Positions 34,701 to 46,669 of a stretch of 64,000 nt of DNA are shown one piece after another. Position 1 is the stretch's first letter. The number at the start of each line of letters is the position of its first letter. The DNA lies in assembly GCF_905475395.1 (NCBI RefSeq), contig NC_058341.1, positions 65,913,501 through 65,977,500 on the forward strand, written 5' to 3'. The notes under the pieces were generated by a model that ran no database searches, was not told where the DNA came from, and worked only from the letters and a program-made list of their open reading frames with translations. This stretch comes from Chrysoperla carnea (lineage: Eukaryota; Arthropoda; Insecta; Neuroptera; Chrysopidae). A program made the translations under genes and the position numbers.

Positions 34701-37011
34701 AATTGCAAATAGTGTGAAAGCATCCATGCGAAATCAATGTGCTTTACTGATTGAAGATTTATGGTGTTTAATTGTAATGATGCATCAGATGGCAGCATAC
34801 TTTCTATAAGTCTCGGTTTTTTGTTGAACTTATGTTGTTCTGGAGTAACAATATCAAAACTCCGTCTGTGTTTGCGAGATCGAGATGCCGAAACATTTTC
34901 CGCATTGATATCTGTGTCTACCTCACTGATAATACTACCTTCAATATCTTGATCTTGCTGTACATTAGTGTCCTCGACTACTGCTTCATCGATGACATCA
35001 CTTTCCATCTGAACATCTTGCTGTACATTATCGTCTTCAACTACTGCTTCATTGCCAAGACTAACCCCAATCTGAATATCTTGCTGTACATTTTCATTAT
35101 CAACTGCTTCTTCCATTACGATATTGTTTTCGATTTGAAAAATTATACCTACAGTATCGTGGAGCGTATCTTTGCCAGTTGTAGTTTCTACGAAACGATC
35201 ATAATTGTCAAATGCAACTGCAGTATACAAGTGAGATGTTCGTAAAATACCTTCTGGACAAATTTCGGAAAGCTCACAAGAAGTGAATGTCGCCTCAGTC
35301 TCAAGGCCTTCCAATGTACTGTAGCTACAGCAATGACCATACCGATTAACAATGTTAATAATTTTTTTGCTGTTGGTTAAACTCTTCAAAGTCATGCCAA
35401 AACAAATATGTTTTGATGATTTAATTCGACCATTAAAAACAGCATAAATTACATCTTCGGAAAATGATTTGGCTAGCCTTGTTGTTCTTTTGTTTTGTCT
35501 CCGTCGATAATTTTCACCAGATATCAATTTTCTATAAAAATTTATTAATATTTCAGGAATTTCGCATTCACCGTCTATTAAATTTTTTGTTTTAATCTGA
35601 TTCGGTAACTTCTGAAATTTCACTTGATGTATTTCTTCGTGAAGAATCCGCGCAGCAGCATCTAAAATATTTTGTTTTTCCACTTCATTTTGGATCATTA
35701 TCCCTTTGAAAGGTTTTATAAGAATTTGGCCGTTGAAGGAGATTATGCTAATTTTTTTTGGAAATTTCTTTAACAATCTTTCTTTTAAATGATACGGTTT
35801 CAAACTGTAATTTGAAACATCTTGCTGATTACTTTTCAAGTGTTCAATAAACATATTATTTAAAAATTTCAAGAAGAAAGACTGCTCTTGTGAGATAATA
35901 TTTTCCTCGACAAATTTTTCCACAACTTTATAGGCTTCTGCTCGGATATCTCGTGTAAAATGCCATTCCGATTTATCTTTTTCTTCTTGTAATCTAGACT
36001 CTCGTGACGATATGTAACTATTTTTACAGTTTTTATGAAAATATAGCTCTTCATCTGATGGTAAGTATTGAATTTTTTCTATCATGTCGGAATCGTTACT
36101 CTCTATCGCCAAATTTTCAATTGAATCGCGTCCATTTTTAGTGAAAATAGATAGTTTTTCCTCACGGCCTTTAAATTTTTTTCTACTTTTCCCGCAAAAG
36201 AAACAGAACAAATGATTTTACCTCGAGTAACATCTTCAGTGATATCTTCAGTGATATCTTCAGTGACATCTTCAGTAATATCTTCAGTGACATCTTCAGT
36301 GACAGGTTCAGGAGGAATGTCGGCTTCAGCAGCTAAGCCAACATTTTCGGGAACCTGTAGCTCTGGGATAACGACATTAACGTCAGCTTCCTCGGCAGAC
36401 AGTGTATTACCGGTGTTTGTGATTCCACTTGGTCCTGCACTTACATGAAGGTCATCTTCGTTTTGCCTAAAAAAAATTATTAATTCTTAATTGTAACATA
36501 TTATTATTAATTTTCATTACAGCGTACATATACACATACTTCTTGACTAAAAAGTGTGTATAGTGTATATACGCTTAGTGTAGAATGAGTCTATAGTGTA
36601 ATTTCCTAGTTCAAAACTATAGTGGTAGTGATATCGTTCATGAGGCAAATATTATATTACTACATTATACTTTTTCTTACATTAAATTAATATAAATTTA
36701 TAATCGAGATAATTTAAAGAAATAATATCAAATCTATAAACATACGGTAATGTTGAAGAAGGTGTGTCTTCTGATGTCGTTCTTTTTTTTCTATATTTTG
36801 GCGGCAAGGCTGTGTAACGTCGATAACAATCACTGTGATACAACTGAAAATTGTTTGGTTGTGTAGGAAGCACAGTATCGTGACCACTTAAATTATTAGC
36901 ATTTCGTATTGCCAATACATTTCTGCACTTATTTAATTGATCTTCGCTAAATAATTTTAACTGAGCATTGGTTTTTTTGCAAAAGACACAAAAAGGTATT
37001 ACATTAGACAT
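31744..37011 (-). pseudogene. Academ-like transposase with XPG-like region
   Basis: Exon 1 is 37011-36746 (FCVFCKK..YHSDCYRRYTALP, a C-x2-C/H-x3-C finger; donor GTATGT). Exon 2 from 36466 is acidic with repeated VTEDITED units, then after a one-base frame change near 36210 a second finger (CFFCGK..FHKNCKNSYI). Next come the transposase-like core (VAFDNYDRFVETTTGKDTLH, LGAFHIMMAYFKAVGKF, GSVNGFISGKHFNRCKRLH), a shift near 34030, NQPNYARYLVKYL, and the XPG/FEN-like motifs EEADTKMIFHA, CSDTDVLVIML and HAFTGCDYNPAFFRKGKK. Shifts at an A7 run (about 32228) and near 32055 lead to WFSGTQLPTSIEE, an 81-bp intron (31922-31842) and a Ser/Asp/Glu tail ending at 31744. Otherwise strikingly complete (about 1,600 codons). 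Confidence 0.75.
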
Positions 37012-37190
37012 GTTTATTTTTTTACCGAACTGTGACTATACTAACACTCTTGTCGACTAAACACGTTTCACTTTCTCCTCGAGTCGCATTATATTCCCCA
37101 CCTATTTTTTTTCTACCGAAAATCTTCTACATGCGCTATACACAACAAAGGGCCTTTGTGCGCAGTCATGGCTGCGATATAGAAAGAAAG

Positions 37191-37770
37191 AATAACTTAA
37201 GATACGTTATTTTCTCCCGAACGAAAATTTATAGGATGATTGTTAATATGCTCTAGTAAATAATGAAAAAAATCAGCTAGCTGTAAGTCAAGGGAAAAGT
37301 CGTCAGCTGATAAGATACAGTAGGTGATCGATGTTGCTGCGTTACACCTTTGAAGGTACCAGCTGACAAACTTTCCACTTAAATATAGCAAGCTGACATT
37401 AATTTTCATTCATAGTAGCATATAAACGACCACCAGGTAAATTTTTAGTTGAGAGGAAATCATTGAAAATATAAATTTTTTTTTTCATGTTCAAGCAGCC
37501 AGCTGATATATAATCTACCATGTTATGGTCAGCTGACTTTGTTTTTTCTTTAAAATACTAGGTAAACTATAATCTGACAAATTTTCAAATGGGAGGAAAT
37601 GACTGAAAAGATTTTTTTTTCCTCCATGCGTGGGAGGCTGCCACTGCCCGCCCCACCCACGGAGTCGCAGCTGACGGTCGCGAGTATTCGTAGTATAAGT
37701 GCCTAATGCATTTTACGAAGTTTCACTCGAGAAGAAATAATTGACCAAAATTGTACCTGGCTCCTAGACT
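37191..37770. repeat. Right TIR of the Academ-like element
   Basis: Inverted partner of 30989-31569. The transposase gene's first ATG (37011) lies 180 bp inside it, so this TIR should carry the promoter. Confidence 0.85.
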
Positions 37771-38036
37771 AGAACTTGTTAAGATGAATTTATTAATGAA
37801 TTCGATTCAATATTTAATTACATCAAGAATTAGTAAAAATAATAAACAAATTAATACATACTGTTAGTTCGACATTATAAACTTTAGATACAGTTGTCTC
37901 AGCAACAACATTGGCGAATCATTTCATCCTGATTCGAAAAGTTTTTTGCCTTTCGAATCGTTCGGACCGCGAATATTTTTATCATTCTTTATTGGCCGAA
38001 AACCATACATTATTACTTTTTCCATTTTTTATAATT

Positions 38037-39358
38037 GAATCGGTCATTTCAAAAACCTTATAAGTCACAAAATTATAATTTTTCAGAAATCAATAAAAAC
38101 TGTTTCATACACAAACAAATGAGTTTTGAAGGACTTTTTTATGGTTAATTTAGTATTCGAGTGGTAAAAAATTAAAATAGCGTATAATCTTTTCGCTTTA
38201 TTAATAGAAATAATGAAAAAAACCTGATAAACAGTTCTTGACTTATGTTGTTTTAGCAAGAAATAGGTTTAGTGGTATATAATTTAACCAAAAAAATTGT
38301 AGTAATCATATTTTTTATTGCTTATAATTAAGAATTACACTTAAAAATAATCTTATTAACATTTTACATGTATTAATTTGTCATGTTTTAATATCTTTAT
38401 GGTACATAGTCATATTCTCCATCATTCTCATCTGGATTATCTTCAACATTTGCAGTTGGCCAGCTAAAAATGTTGTTATAAAATGGCATATGCTCTTCCG
38501 GAATGCTATCTTGAACTTGTTTTAAATCATCTATTTTTTTTTTATTGATGGGCACTTTCAAATTATGGGCTTTCGTTGATGGAAGTGAAACAGAAGTTGT
38601 TAGTTTCTTTAATAATGAGAATGAATGTTCAATCAATCCATCAATATATTCCTTGGCTATGATAGTTCCTTTTCGATTTGAATCATATGAAAAACTCATG
38701 TATGTCGAAGGTGCAAATGACTTTTTCTGGTCCTTTGGGACTTTTTTTCCATAAGATTCAGTTGACAAACATGTTTTTTTGTACAAATTTGGCCACCATT
38801 TTTTATATTCTAAAACATCTTCAGTTTTTAGCTCTATGACTGTAAATGTTGAGCTGGAGTTCGAAACTAAATCAATGTATTCTCTTGGGACGTAGATACG
38901 ATCATGCTTTCGAACATTTTTTTTTATGACTCCAAAATCACGGTCATTTGGTAAGAAGGAATGACCACGTATGGGAAAATACTGATAAACTTTTTCAAAT
39001 CTTTTAGAGTCAGTCAAAGCCAACATAAGTCTCAACAATGTATTATTTTTATTTTGACCAGGGCAGCCGTCGGAAAAAAGATATAAATACTTAATATTTG
39101 GCCCAATATTATTTTTGATATAATGCATCAACATTGAACAAACCTCTCTAGTGGTGCGTGCAAAAACCTCTTAAGTCACTGACTAATGTTGTTTATGCAA
39201 TGAACGTCTTTCACGCGGTATTATTAAAAGAGGAAGGAATGTATTGACTTAAGTAAGTTTTCACCCAAAATACACATCTACCTTTGAAAAACCATTTTCG
39301 GTAAAAAAAGCATGTTGGAAAAAATGTTGACTTAAGTGGTTTTTGAAATGACCGATTC
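38037..39358 (-). mobile_element. Sola-like transposon 2, deletion derivative, AATT duplication
   Basis: The ends GAATCGGTCATTTCAAAAAC (38037-38056) and their exact inverse at 39339-39358 are flanked by AATT (38033-38036, 39359-39362). Copy 1 of the surrounding block has the uninterrupted site, which confirms the insertion. At 1322 bp it encodes only the C-terminal half of the transposase. Words of the type tgacttaagt recur inside the right end, resembling subterminal sites. Confidence 0.85.
38397..39134 (-). pseudogene. Sola-like transposase, C-terminal half
   Basis: A 245-codon open frame with LFSDGCPGQNKNN near its start, then FPIRGHSFLPNDRDFG and IYVPREYIDLV. These align in order with ADGCGGQNKN, FPVTGHSFIPPDR and EPQEYIDIL of the 19.9-22.4 kb protein. 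The region around the first Asp motif (FDCQK in the relative) and everything before it is missing, so the protein cannot be catalytically complete. The apparent first Met is inside the domain and is not a native start. The C-terminus is acidic. Confidence 0.75.
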
Positions 39359-39539
39359 AATTTTATTTCATTTATTTGACATTTAACAAATTTTTGCCCA
39401 TTTTGTACACACTTTCTACACTAGAGCGCGCGAGTGTCAGGTAAAGTGCTGCCTCTACAGTTAGTGCACGATCCCTATACTCGGCCTGATGTCTAACTCA
39501 ATAGCAATAAATCATTTAATTCTAGAGTTTCGTACACCT

Positions 39540-42370
39540 CTCCATTACAACTTGTACATTTCCAAGAACGATGGTGAAGGTCAAGAGTACTTCTTAATGA
39601 TTGAAATCCTTCTGCTCTTTTTTTTTTTTTACTTGACAAGTAAAATACCACGAATACCACTTGATTCCATCGATAATTTTTCCCATATTCTGGTCACTCC
39701 ATCCTTGGCGTCTAACTAATATGGAGTTAAGGCATTCCCGCTTCATAATGTAAGTGGATACAACTCTTTTAACAGTTTACATCTCTGCAGCAGCACGGAA
39801 TTAGTTGCTCCTGCTTGAATGAAATTTGCAAGAAATTGTAACAGTTGATTTCTTGATTACTTTACCTTTAATAAAGAATTATAATCATCTATTGCTGCCA
39901 AATGTGGATAATGCTGTCAAATCCACATGTATTTATTACTTTGAATCCCATTTGGCAACAAAAGATTATTTTCTCCGAGCACAGCCTTTTTTATTCAGAA
40001 TTTTTATTTGTGGATACGGATCGAAGTAAGTTCTATTTTTTTTTATCATATTTCCTAACTTTTCATCACATTTCGCAAAATGTGTTGGTACAGTATTCAA
40101 TTTATCATTATTTTCTAATTTCGCAGTATATGTATGATTCCGGAAAATAAAGGACAAGATTATCTTCGTCCTGCCAACAAATTTTGTTTTCTTTATTCAC
40201 AATTCCGCGCCAGTCCATCCGTGATAAAAAATTAGAATCATGCATATCTATTTCTGACTTTTTTTCTTCACTTTCGTATTTTTTCTGTTCATCATCAGCT
40301 TGATGAGCTCCACATTCCGCGTGATTAAATTTTTTTAATGTAGCTGCTTTTTACTAGACAGTTGCCACTAAAAATATCCTCTAAATGTTTTTTTAGGAAT
40401 GTAGAACAAGCACATGGCAGAGTAATGTGTTCGAAAACTCGAAGTTTTATTTCTTTAAAATAGCTGTAATGAGAAGCATTACTAGCGTGCTCTGCCCCAT
40501 TTGGAACTGTAGCTCCAGCCCATTACATAAATTCCATCCCAACTCTTTCCAGGTCCTTAACTAACGGAAGGAGATAGAAAGCATTTTCTATCGTCCCTGG
40601 AACTTTTTCAGGATCAACAGGTTTGACTAAATTTATTAAATTTAGAATCCACCGACGTGTTATCGTCATTTTTTCGTCCGGGTGACATCCTTCCGGAAGT
40701 GGATAAAAATTGTAACGAAAATCTTTGCCCTTCCCGTTTGTTCATTTTCAAGTTGTTCAATAATAGGCCCACGTTTAGTAATGTAATTTTCTAATTGATT
40801 TCTAGCTTCTTCTGAAATTTTGGAGTTAACCACATAACGTAAGTATAAAAATGTGTTCGAATTTCCTAACTGCTTGGCAATGAATCATTAAAGCAATGAT
40901 TCTTAAATAAAATTGTTTTGTGCGAAATTTGTGCTTGTCATTCAAACAATATCATCTTGCTGCAGCAGCCACGAAATGAGTAAATTTTTCTATCAATTTT
41001 CTATCATCGTCTACAGCCCACAGAAACATTTTATCAACATTGCTTCATTATCATACCAATAAATGCCATGCATTGTGTGCTAAAATCAAAGCTCTTACCT
41101 CATCAGTAACACCCGGCGGTAGTACCTTAAACTTTCGTATCCAAGTTTTAACCAGAAAATAAGAAAATCTGCATCTTGTCTTTCTGTTATCATCTGATAA
41201 ACCACAATAGTAATTTTTTCAAAATTTATTGTAATTGTGTATACAAATATATGTCTTGTCTTAATTGTAGGACACTTTTCAAATTTTTTAATTAATTTTC
41301 CAGTAGCATCCGCACAAGTCTTTGGTTTTTCTAAAATGCGGCAGCAGTATTCTTTATATACATGAACTTGCTCTAATGAAATATAAATGAAATGAAAAGG
41401 ACTCAGTCTAATATCAATGAGACTTTGAGCACACTTAGGATCATTCGCTTAATCTCTAATAATAGTAACTTGATCTCGTTTATCACCAGGCTGAATTCCC
41501 ATTTGTTTTTTCACGGCTTCCATTTTCTCTTGACGATAAATATAACTGTTCTGCAGGTCTGGCGGAACATCTTCAAAAAATTGAATACCATCGCGAATCA
41601 ATTGGCTACGTAGGTTAGCGGGTCTTTGGGTTTCTAGTTTTTTATCGACCTCTTGCTCTTCGGTACCATTCAGTGGTCGTTTAACATCTTCATGATACAT
41701 AGAACGTGTGTCACGAGTTTTAATAGTAAATTTAAACAATCCATTTTCTAGAGGGGTATCAGCCATGCCAATAATATCGTTAAGACATTTCTCACTTCTA
41801 CATATACCTCGAAACTTTATAAAAAGCGGACCATCTTTGGAAATGTTTACATAAGACCAAACACCCTTAAAAGCGCATGACACCTTGCTCCTCAAAAAGA
41901 AAGCTTTAAATATAACGTTCGCCCAAACTCATGCCTTTAATCTTTTTTCCGTGTTTTTAGATGTTTCGTCAGGTATAATCTTTTCCCAATCTATTGTAGT
42001 TAAGTTTAGGGGAAATTCATCGAAATCAGTATTTGTATCAAAATCCGCGTCAAACTTGGCAGTTATTTCATCATCCGTGATTGAAATATTTGAATCTCCA
42101 ACCACATCTGTATCGTGGTCGTGTGCATTTCTTTTCTTGTGAGGCGATAAAAATTCCACACATTTCTCGTGCTATTGAAAGATTTTTTTTTTTGTTTTCA
42201 GAAATATGTATATAGACTAAATGAGGTAGCCATCGACCATCTAAATCGTGGCTCATTTGCTTATATTCATCTGATGATGTTGAAGGCAAATTATTATTAC
42301 TGAAGTACCTATTATTTTTCTTAATTAATAATATAATTTCACCTTTTGTAACTTTGGGAGGGCGGCCCAT
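39540..42370 (-). pseudogene. Unclassified transposase-like gene, copy 2
   Basis: The start ATG at 42370 gives MGRPPKVTKGEIILLIKKN. A frame change near 42190 leads to the acidic segment, then KGVWSYVNISKDGPLF, a region ending SYIYRQEKMEAVKKQMG (41449), then in other frames VHVYKEYC, CADATGKLIKKF, VYQMITERQDADFLIFWL and PPGVTDEVRALI (about 41350-41080). The NG.EHAS...YSYF and C-terminal blocks follow. ADATG and VTDE would suit the first two Asp of an RNase H-type transposase (inferred). I recognise this as a multi-copy arthropod protein type but cannot name the superfamily. TIRs not identified. Multiple frame breaks. Confidence 0.55.
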
Positions 42371-42770
42371 AATCTAAAAAAGTTAATTTAATATTTTAAA
42401 CTTAAAAAGTTTAAATAATAAAAATCTTATTTAATTTAACTTAGCTAATAGTAATTATTCATTTTTGAATAACTTACGAAAAAAATTGGAAAATTAATTG
42501 GTTTTATAATATCGAATAGTTATCTTATTTCTTAAATATACATGGATGAACGATTAAAATTATTTTTTTATTCGGTATCATTATTTAGACGGTAGTTGTA
42601 AGAGTTTGCTCTTACATCTGAAAAAATGCTGAAATCTAAAATGCGAAATAAAACCAAAGAACTATGTTTGAGAATTTATTCCGCAATTATATGGAGTACC
42701 AACAACAGGCGTTGCTCAGGTAATATTCGCCTACAAAGCAAAGTCGTATCTATAGAATATATATACATTC

Positions 42771-43919
42771 GATAGAAACGCAATTGCAATGTCGTTACAT
42801 AGTCATTATTATAGAGACGCGGTCATATACTATAAATACAATTTATGTGTATAGCTTTGACCGCCGTAGCTCAAAAACTACTTGTTAAAAATTTTTGTGG
42901 GCGTGAAGTATTTGATCAGGACGATCTGAAAAAGATTTGGAGAACGGTTTGAAAAAATTTCACAGAAAGGCCATTTTTCTATCTAATTATGCGCAGTCCT
43001 TTCAAGTAGAAATAAAAAGAGAATAAGTATATATTTTATCTATGAGAATAAGTTAAAAATTATGAACTCCTGTTGTCAAAAGAGCGTATGTGTGAAGTGT
43101 TATCATAACCCTGTTAAATATTATAGAGTCAAGAAAATGCATGATTTATTTTCTTATTTTTAAAGAAAGAAAAAAATATAAAAGAAAAAGATAATAAGGA
43201 AATTAAGTTGAAATGTGTGTATAAGTTTTTGTAAAAATATTCCTCAATACACATAAAAATCATTTTAAGAAAAACCATTTCAAATTGTTCAATCATTTTT
43301 AATTATTTTAAATTGCCATTTTTATCTGTCTGTTTTCAATAATTAGTCGTAATTTTAATATAAAAAAAAGATTTGTTTTTAAAAACAGACGATCTAAAAC
43401 CATTCAAAATTTTTAAAAAATTTAATGCTTTTGAATCGTTTTCTTAATCTGGGTAATGACGGTAATATGGATACAGATGATATAATTGAAGGTTATTATA
43501 TGTATATAGAAAAAGTAAACGGGGCAAGGAAACCATACCGAAACCACCCACGACGAGATAGACAAAAATACTGAAGATAATACCACTGTACAAGATTCAC
43601 AAACAGAGCAATCAAATTATACAGAAATGTGCCTATTGACACCATCCACGGACCCAATCCTAGCCTTATAGTAATTGCTTGCTAGGTCCTGACGAACTTT
43701 CATACACTGATCTACGGGTTACAATGACTTTAATGGGGTCGGGTTGACACAGATCTGTGAGTTTTTTGGTTAACCTTGTGATTGCGTTCATTCACGAATC
43801 TCCGGGGATCAGCAGCCGCGGATTAATTTCGAGTTACCCGGATCCCTAATCGCATCAGTCCGTGGATGGTGTTGGTAGTAGCATGATTAAGAAATATTAT
43901 CTTCGTATTCAAAACTAAA
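42771..43919. other. Non-coding stretch, possibly including LINE 3' UTR
   Basis: No gene seen. A 14-bp inverted pair, CACCATCCACGGAC (43640-43653) and GTCCGTGGATGGTG (43858-43871), lies just beyond the LINE stop and could belong to its 3' untranslated region. The interval between is more GC-rich than its surroundings. Confidence 0.4.
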
Positions 43920-43942
43920 CAGTACAAGGATTCGAAGAAATT

Positions 43943-44883
43943 TTAGATAATCTCGATTTTTCTCGGAGTTTTCGCATATTTTTTGATGGCAAGTCTACTA
44001 AATAGTTTTTCTATTGTAATTGTGTCATCAGCTAGTATTTCTTGTAGTTTGTTTGGATGTTGAGCTGCTTGTCGTTCTTGGGTATATTTTCTACAATGTA
44101 TTAGAAGGTATTTAACTGTTATTACGGTTTGGCAGGTTTCACATATTGGTGGTAGTGTATGCTTCATTAAGTGCGAATGAGTTAGTTTTGTATGGCTGTT
44201 TCGTAGTCTTGTCAAAGCAATTTCATTTTTTCTTTCATTTTGGTAAGAGGTTGTCCAATGTTCAGTTGTTGCTTTATTTCTCTTAATTTATTGTTTGTTT
44301 CATTGTTCCATATTTGAACTAGACTTCGTATGTATGATGTTCGGATATATGAGTATACATCGTTAGATGGCACTGATTCATATTTATCGCCATTTAAGTG
44401 GGCGTCCTTAGCGGCTTTATCTGCTAACTCGTTGCCTGTAATACCCGCATGGCCAGGTGTTCAAAGTAGATTAATTTTAATATCATTTTCAGATTTTGAG
44501 TATAGTTCATTTCTAGTTTGTAGAATGATTGCTGATTTTGTTTTATTGTCAACGTTTTCTATCGCCTTTAAAATACTAATTGAGTCACAAATTATTTATT
44601 TTTTTTTTATTTAATGTGGTATTTGTTAATTGTTTTATGGATTTTAATACAGAAATTGCTTCTGCTGTGTAATTATTACATACAGGGTTTAATTTGAGTT
44701 TAAAAATATTTTTATCTATTATACAAGCAGTTGAATTTTCGGTTTTGGATTCGTTAGTGTATATTTGTATAAAAATTTTATATTTTGTATTTATTAATTT
44801 ATTAAATTCTTGTTTATATTCTTGGGTACTAGTAGATTTTTTATTTGGTTTGTTAAGTGATAAGTCTATTTCACAAAAATTTT
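43943..44883 (-). pseudogene. LINE RNase H and C-terminal zinc motif
   Basis: RNase H pieces on the minus strand: IYTNESKTENSTACI (Asn where the first catalytic Asp is usual), CNNYTAEAISVLKSIK with the catalytic Glu, ICDSISILKAI, and TPGHAGITGNELADKAAK with the last Asp. The C-terminal 90 codons (44215-43943) give ICETCQTVITVKYLLIHC, a C-x2-C/H/C motif found at the end of many insect LINE proteins. Frame breaks separate the parts. Confidence 0.75.
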
Positions 44884-46530
44884 TTAACCACGGGGGCTCA
44901 ATAATCGTTTTTTATATATATTCATTATCAGGTTTTGGGAAATGTCATATTTTGTTAGGTTATTTTTTATAGTAAGGGATAGTGGAAGAGGTAGTTTTTT
45001 TTGTCGGAATAAGTGCTCATAAGGATTAGAAGTTAGAATATAATTATGTTTGGGTATATCCTTTTCTATTAAATTTAGGAAGTATTTTAGCGTAGCCAAG
45101 TTCCTCCGATCATCCAAGGTTGTTTCACCCATTTCACATATAAGACTTTTGATAGGTGTTGTTCGATATGCTCCACTAATCATTCTTAAGCATGAGTTGT
45201 GTATCGTGTCTAATGGTTTTAATTTTGTTGTTTTTGCAGAATTATATATTATGCAGCCGTAGTAAATTTTCGATAGTATTAATGAATCATATACTTTTTT
45301 TAACGTTGTACGATCGGATCCATTATTTTTCATAGATAATATTTTTATTATATTCATTGCTTTGATACACGAAGCTTTAAGTAGGTTTATATGTGGTTCC
45401 CAGCTTAGTTTTTGATCAAAAGTTAATCCCAAAAAGCAGTGTTGGTTTGTGTTAAGTAATTGTTGATTTTGTATTGTTATATTTACGTTGTGTATTTTGT
45501 GCCTATGGAATGATATGTATCTAGTTTTTGGAATTGATATTTTTAGACCGTTATTTATAACCCATTCATTAATATTATCAGTTGCTTTTTGCAAACATTG
45601 TTGAGCGTATGTTTCGTTTGCTGTGTCAATGTAAATGACAATGTCGTCAGCAAATATTATTGATTTAATTGGTTTTAGTATTTGATCGACTATATCGTTT
45701 ATGGCAATATTAAATAAGGTTGCAGATAATACCGAGTCTTGTGGGATACCGTTTCCCAATGAATGGACATTTGATGTTTGATTTAAAATTTTTACCGTGA
45801 ATGTCCTGGTGCTGGTTGTTAGAAAGGTTTGAATGAATAAGGGTATATTGCCTCGTAAACCCCATAAATGTAATTGATGTAAGATTTTTGACTTGTTCGT
45901 TCGATCAAAAGCTTTTTCTAAGTCTATAAAAATTGCGTTTAGATTTTGTTTACAGGTAGAGGAATTTTTTATGTCCGCATCCAAGATAGCGAGGCAATCT
46001 ACGGTGGATCTGTTTTTTCTAAATCCAAACTGGTTTGGATGTAGTAGATTATTTTTTTCCAAATACCATACCAATCTTCTCAATATCATTTTTTCCATGA
46101 TCTTACATAGGTGATTTGTTAAGGAGATTGGTCTGTAGTTAGAAACTATTTTACCATTTTTATTTGGTTTTTGTATTGGAATTATAACAGCTTGTTTCCA
46201 TTCTTCGGGTATTAGGTGTTCATTCCATATTTGATTGTAAATTTTTAGTAAATATGTTTTGGCTGTTGGGTTTTGGATCATGGGTATGTATGTTGTATCA
46301 CCGCCCGGAGTTGTAGACTTTGTGTCGTATAGGGCTGATTCAAAATCATCCGTATAAAAATTTTGTCATATGGGATTTGAGTTGTTGGTTCAAAATTGTA
46401 AAGGATTTTTTTGTTGGTTTTCCATGACATCATGTGGAGGTTTTGATAGTTCGGAGAAGTATTTTGCAAATTCTTCTGCCATTTGTTTTGGTTCAGTTAT
46501 AATTTGATCATCTATTTCTAAAGAGTTTTA
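44884..46530 (-). pseudogene. LINE reverse transcriptase
   Basis: An open frame of 465 codons (46281-44884) preceded by a frame-shifted stretch up to about 46530 (QMAEEFAKYFS). RT motifs in order: WKQAVIIPIQKP; NYRPISLTNHLCKIMEKM; NQFGFRKNRSTVD; NAIFIDLEKAFDRT; GIPQDSVLSATLFNIAINDI; the catalytic IIFADDIVIY; and CFLGLTFDQKLSW. GIPQDSVL replaces the usual G.PQGSVL. The thumb region continues to the stop. RNase H follows in other frames. Confidence 0.85.
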
Positions 46531-46600
46531 GTTTCAGTGTTTTTTTGTCCCGTTGCGTAGCCTTCTAATACCATTCCATATAACGTATGAATTTTAATAA

Positions 46601-46606
<6 letters not shown>

Positions 46607-46664
<58 letters not shown>
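46607..46664. repeat. (TA)n microsatellite
   Basis: Uninterrupted TA dinucleotides. Open frames reading Ile-Tyr repeats across it are artefacts. Confidence 0.95.

Positions 46665-46669
<5 letters not shown>

Larger units (their letters stand above)
30989..37770 (-). mobile_element. Large Academ-like DNA transposon with about 580-bp TIRs
   Basis: Long inverted terminal repeats (30989-31569 and 37191-37770) flank a single spliced minus-strand gene with two treble-Cys/His fingers, a DDE-type region and an XPG/FEN-like nuclease region. Outermost bases are AGTCTAGGAGCCAG and its complement. The target duplication is ambiguous because the flanking bases allow several short readings. The right flank is the intron of the repeated YqaJ block; the left flank is not the rest of that block, so a rearrangement accompanied or followed insertion. 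Confidence 0.75.
37772..42770. repeat. Repeated block, copy 2
   Basis: Second copy of the 9231-12165 block, same orientation. It starts at the Academ-like right TIR inside what was the YqaJ intron. It holds exon 1 of a YqaJ nuclease gene (about 37900-38028, damaged), a Sola-like insertion (38037-39358), the YqaJ element terminus (about 39385-39480) and the transposase gene. Confidence 0.85.
43920..46530 (-). mobile_element. Non-LTR retrotransposon (LINE with RNase H), 5'-truncated
   Basis: RT, RNase H and a C-terminal Cys/His motif lie in order on the minus strand. ORF1 and the endonuclease are absent: recognisable coding starts near 46530 and a (TA)n tract begins at 46607. An RNase H domain after RT points to the I/LOA side of insect LINEs rather than Jockey or R1. 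Confidence 0.8.

Noticed and set aside
34832..35245. 137-codon plus-strand frame
   Set aside because: Lies fully antisense to the transposase frame 34013-36211 and has no family features.
36212..36448. Plus-strand frame rich in Thr-Ser-Ser-Val repeats
   Set aside because: Antisense of the acidic VTEDITED exon of the Academ-like gene.
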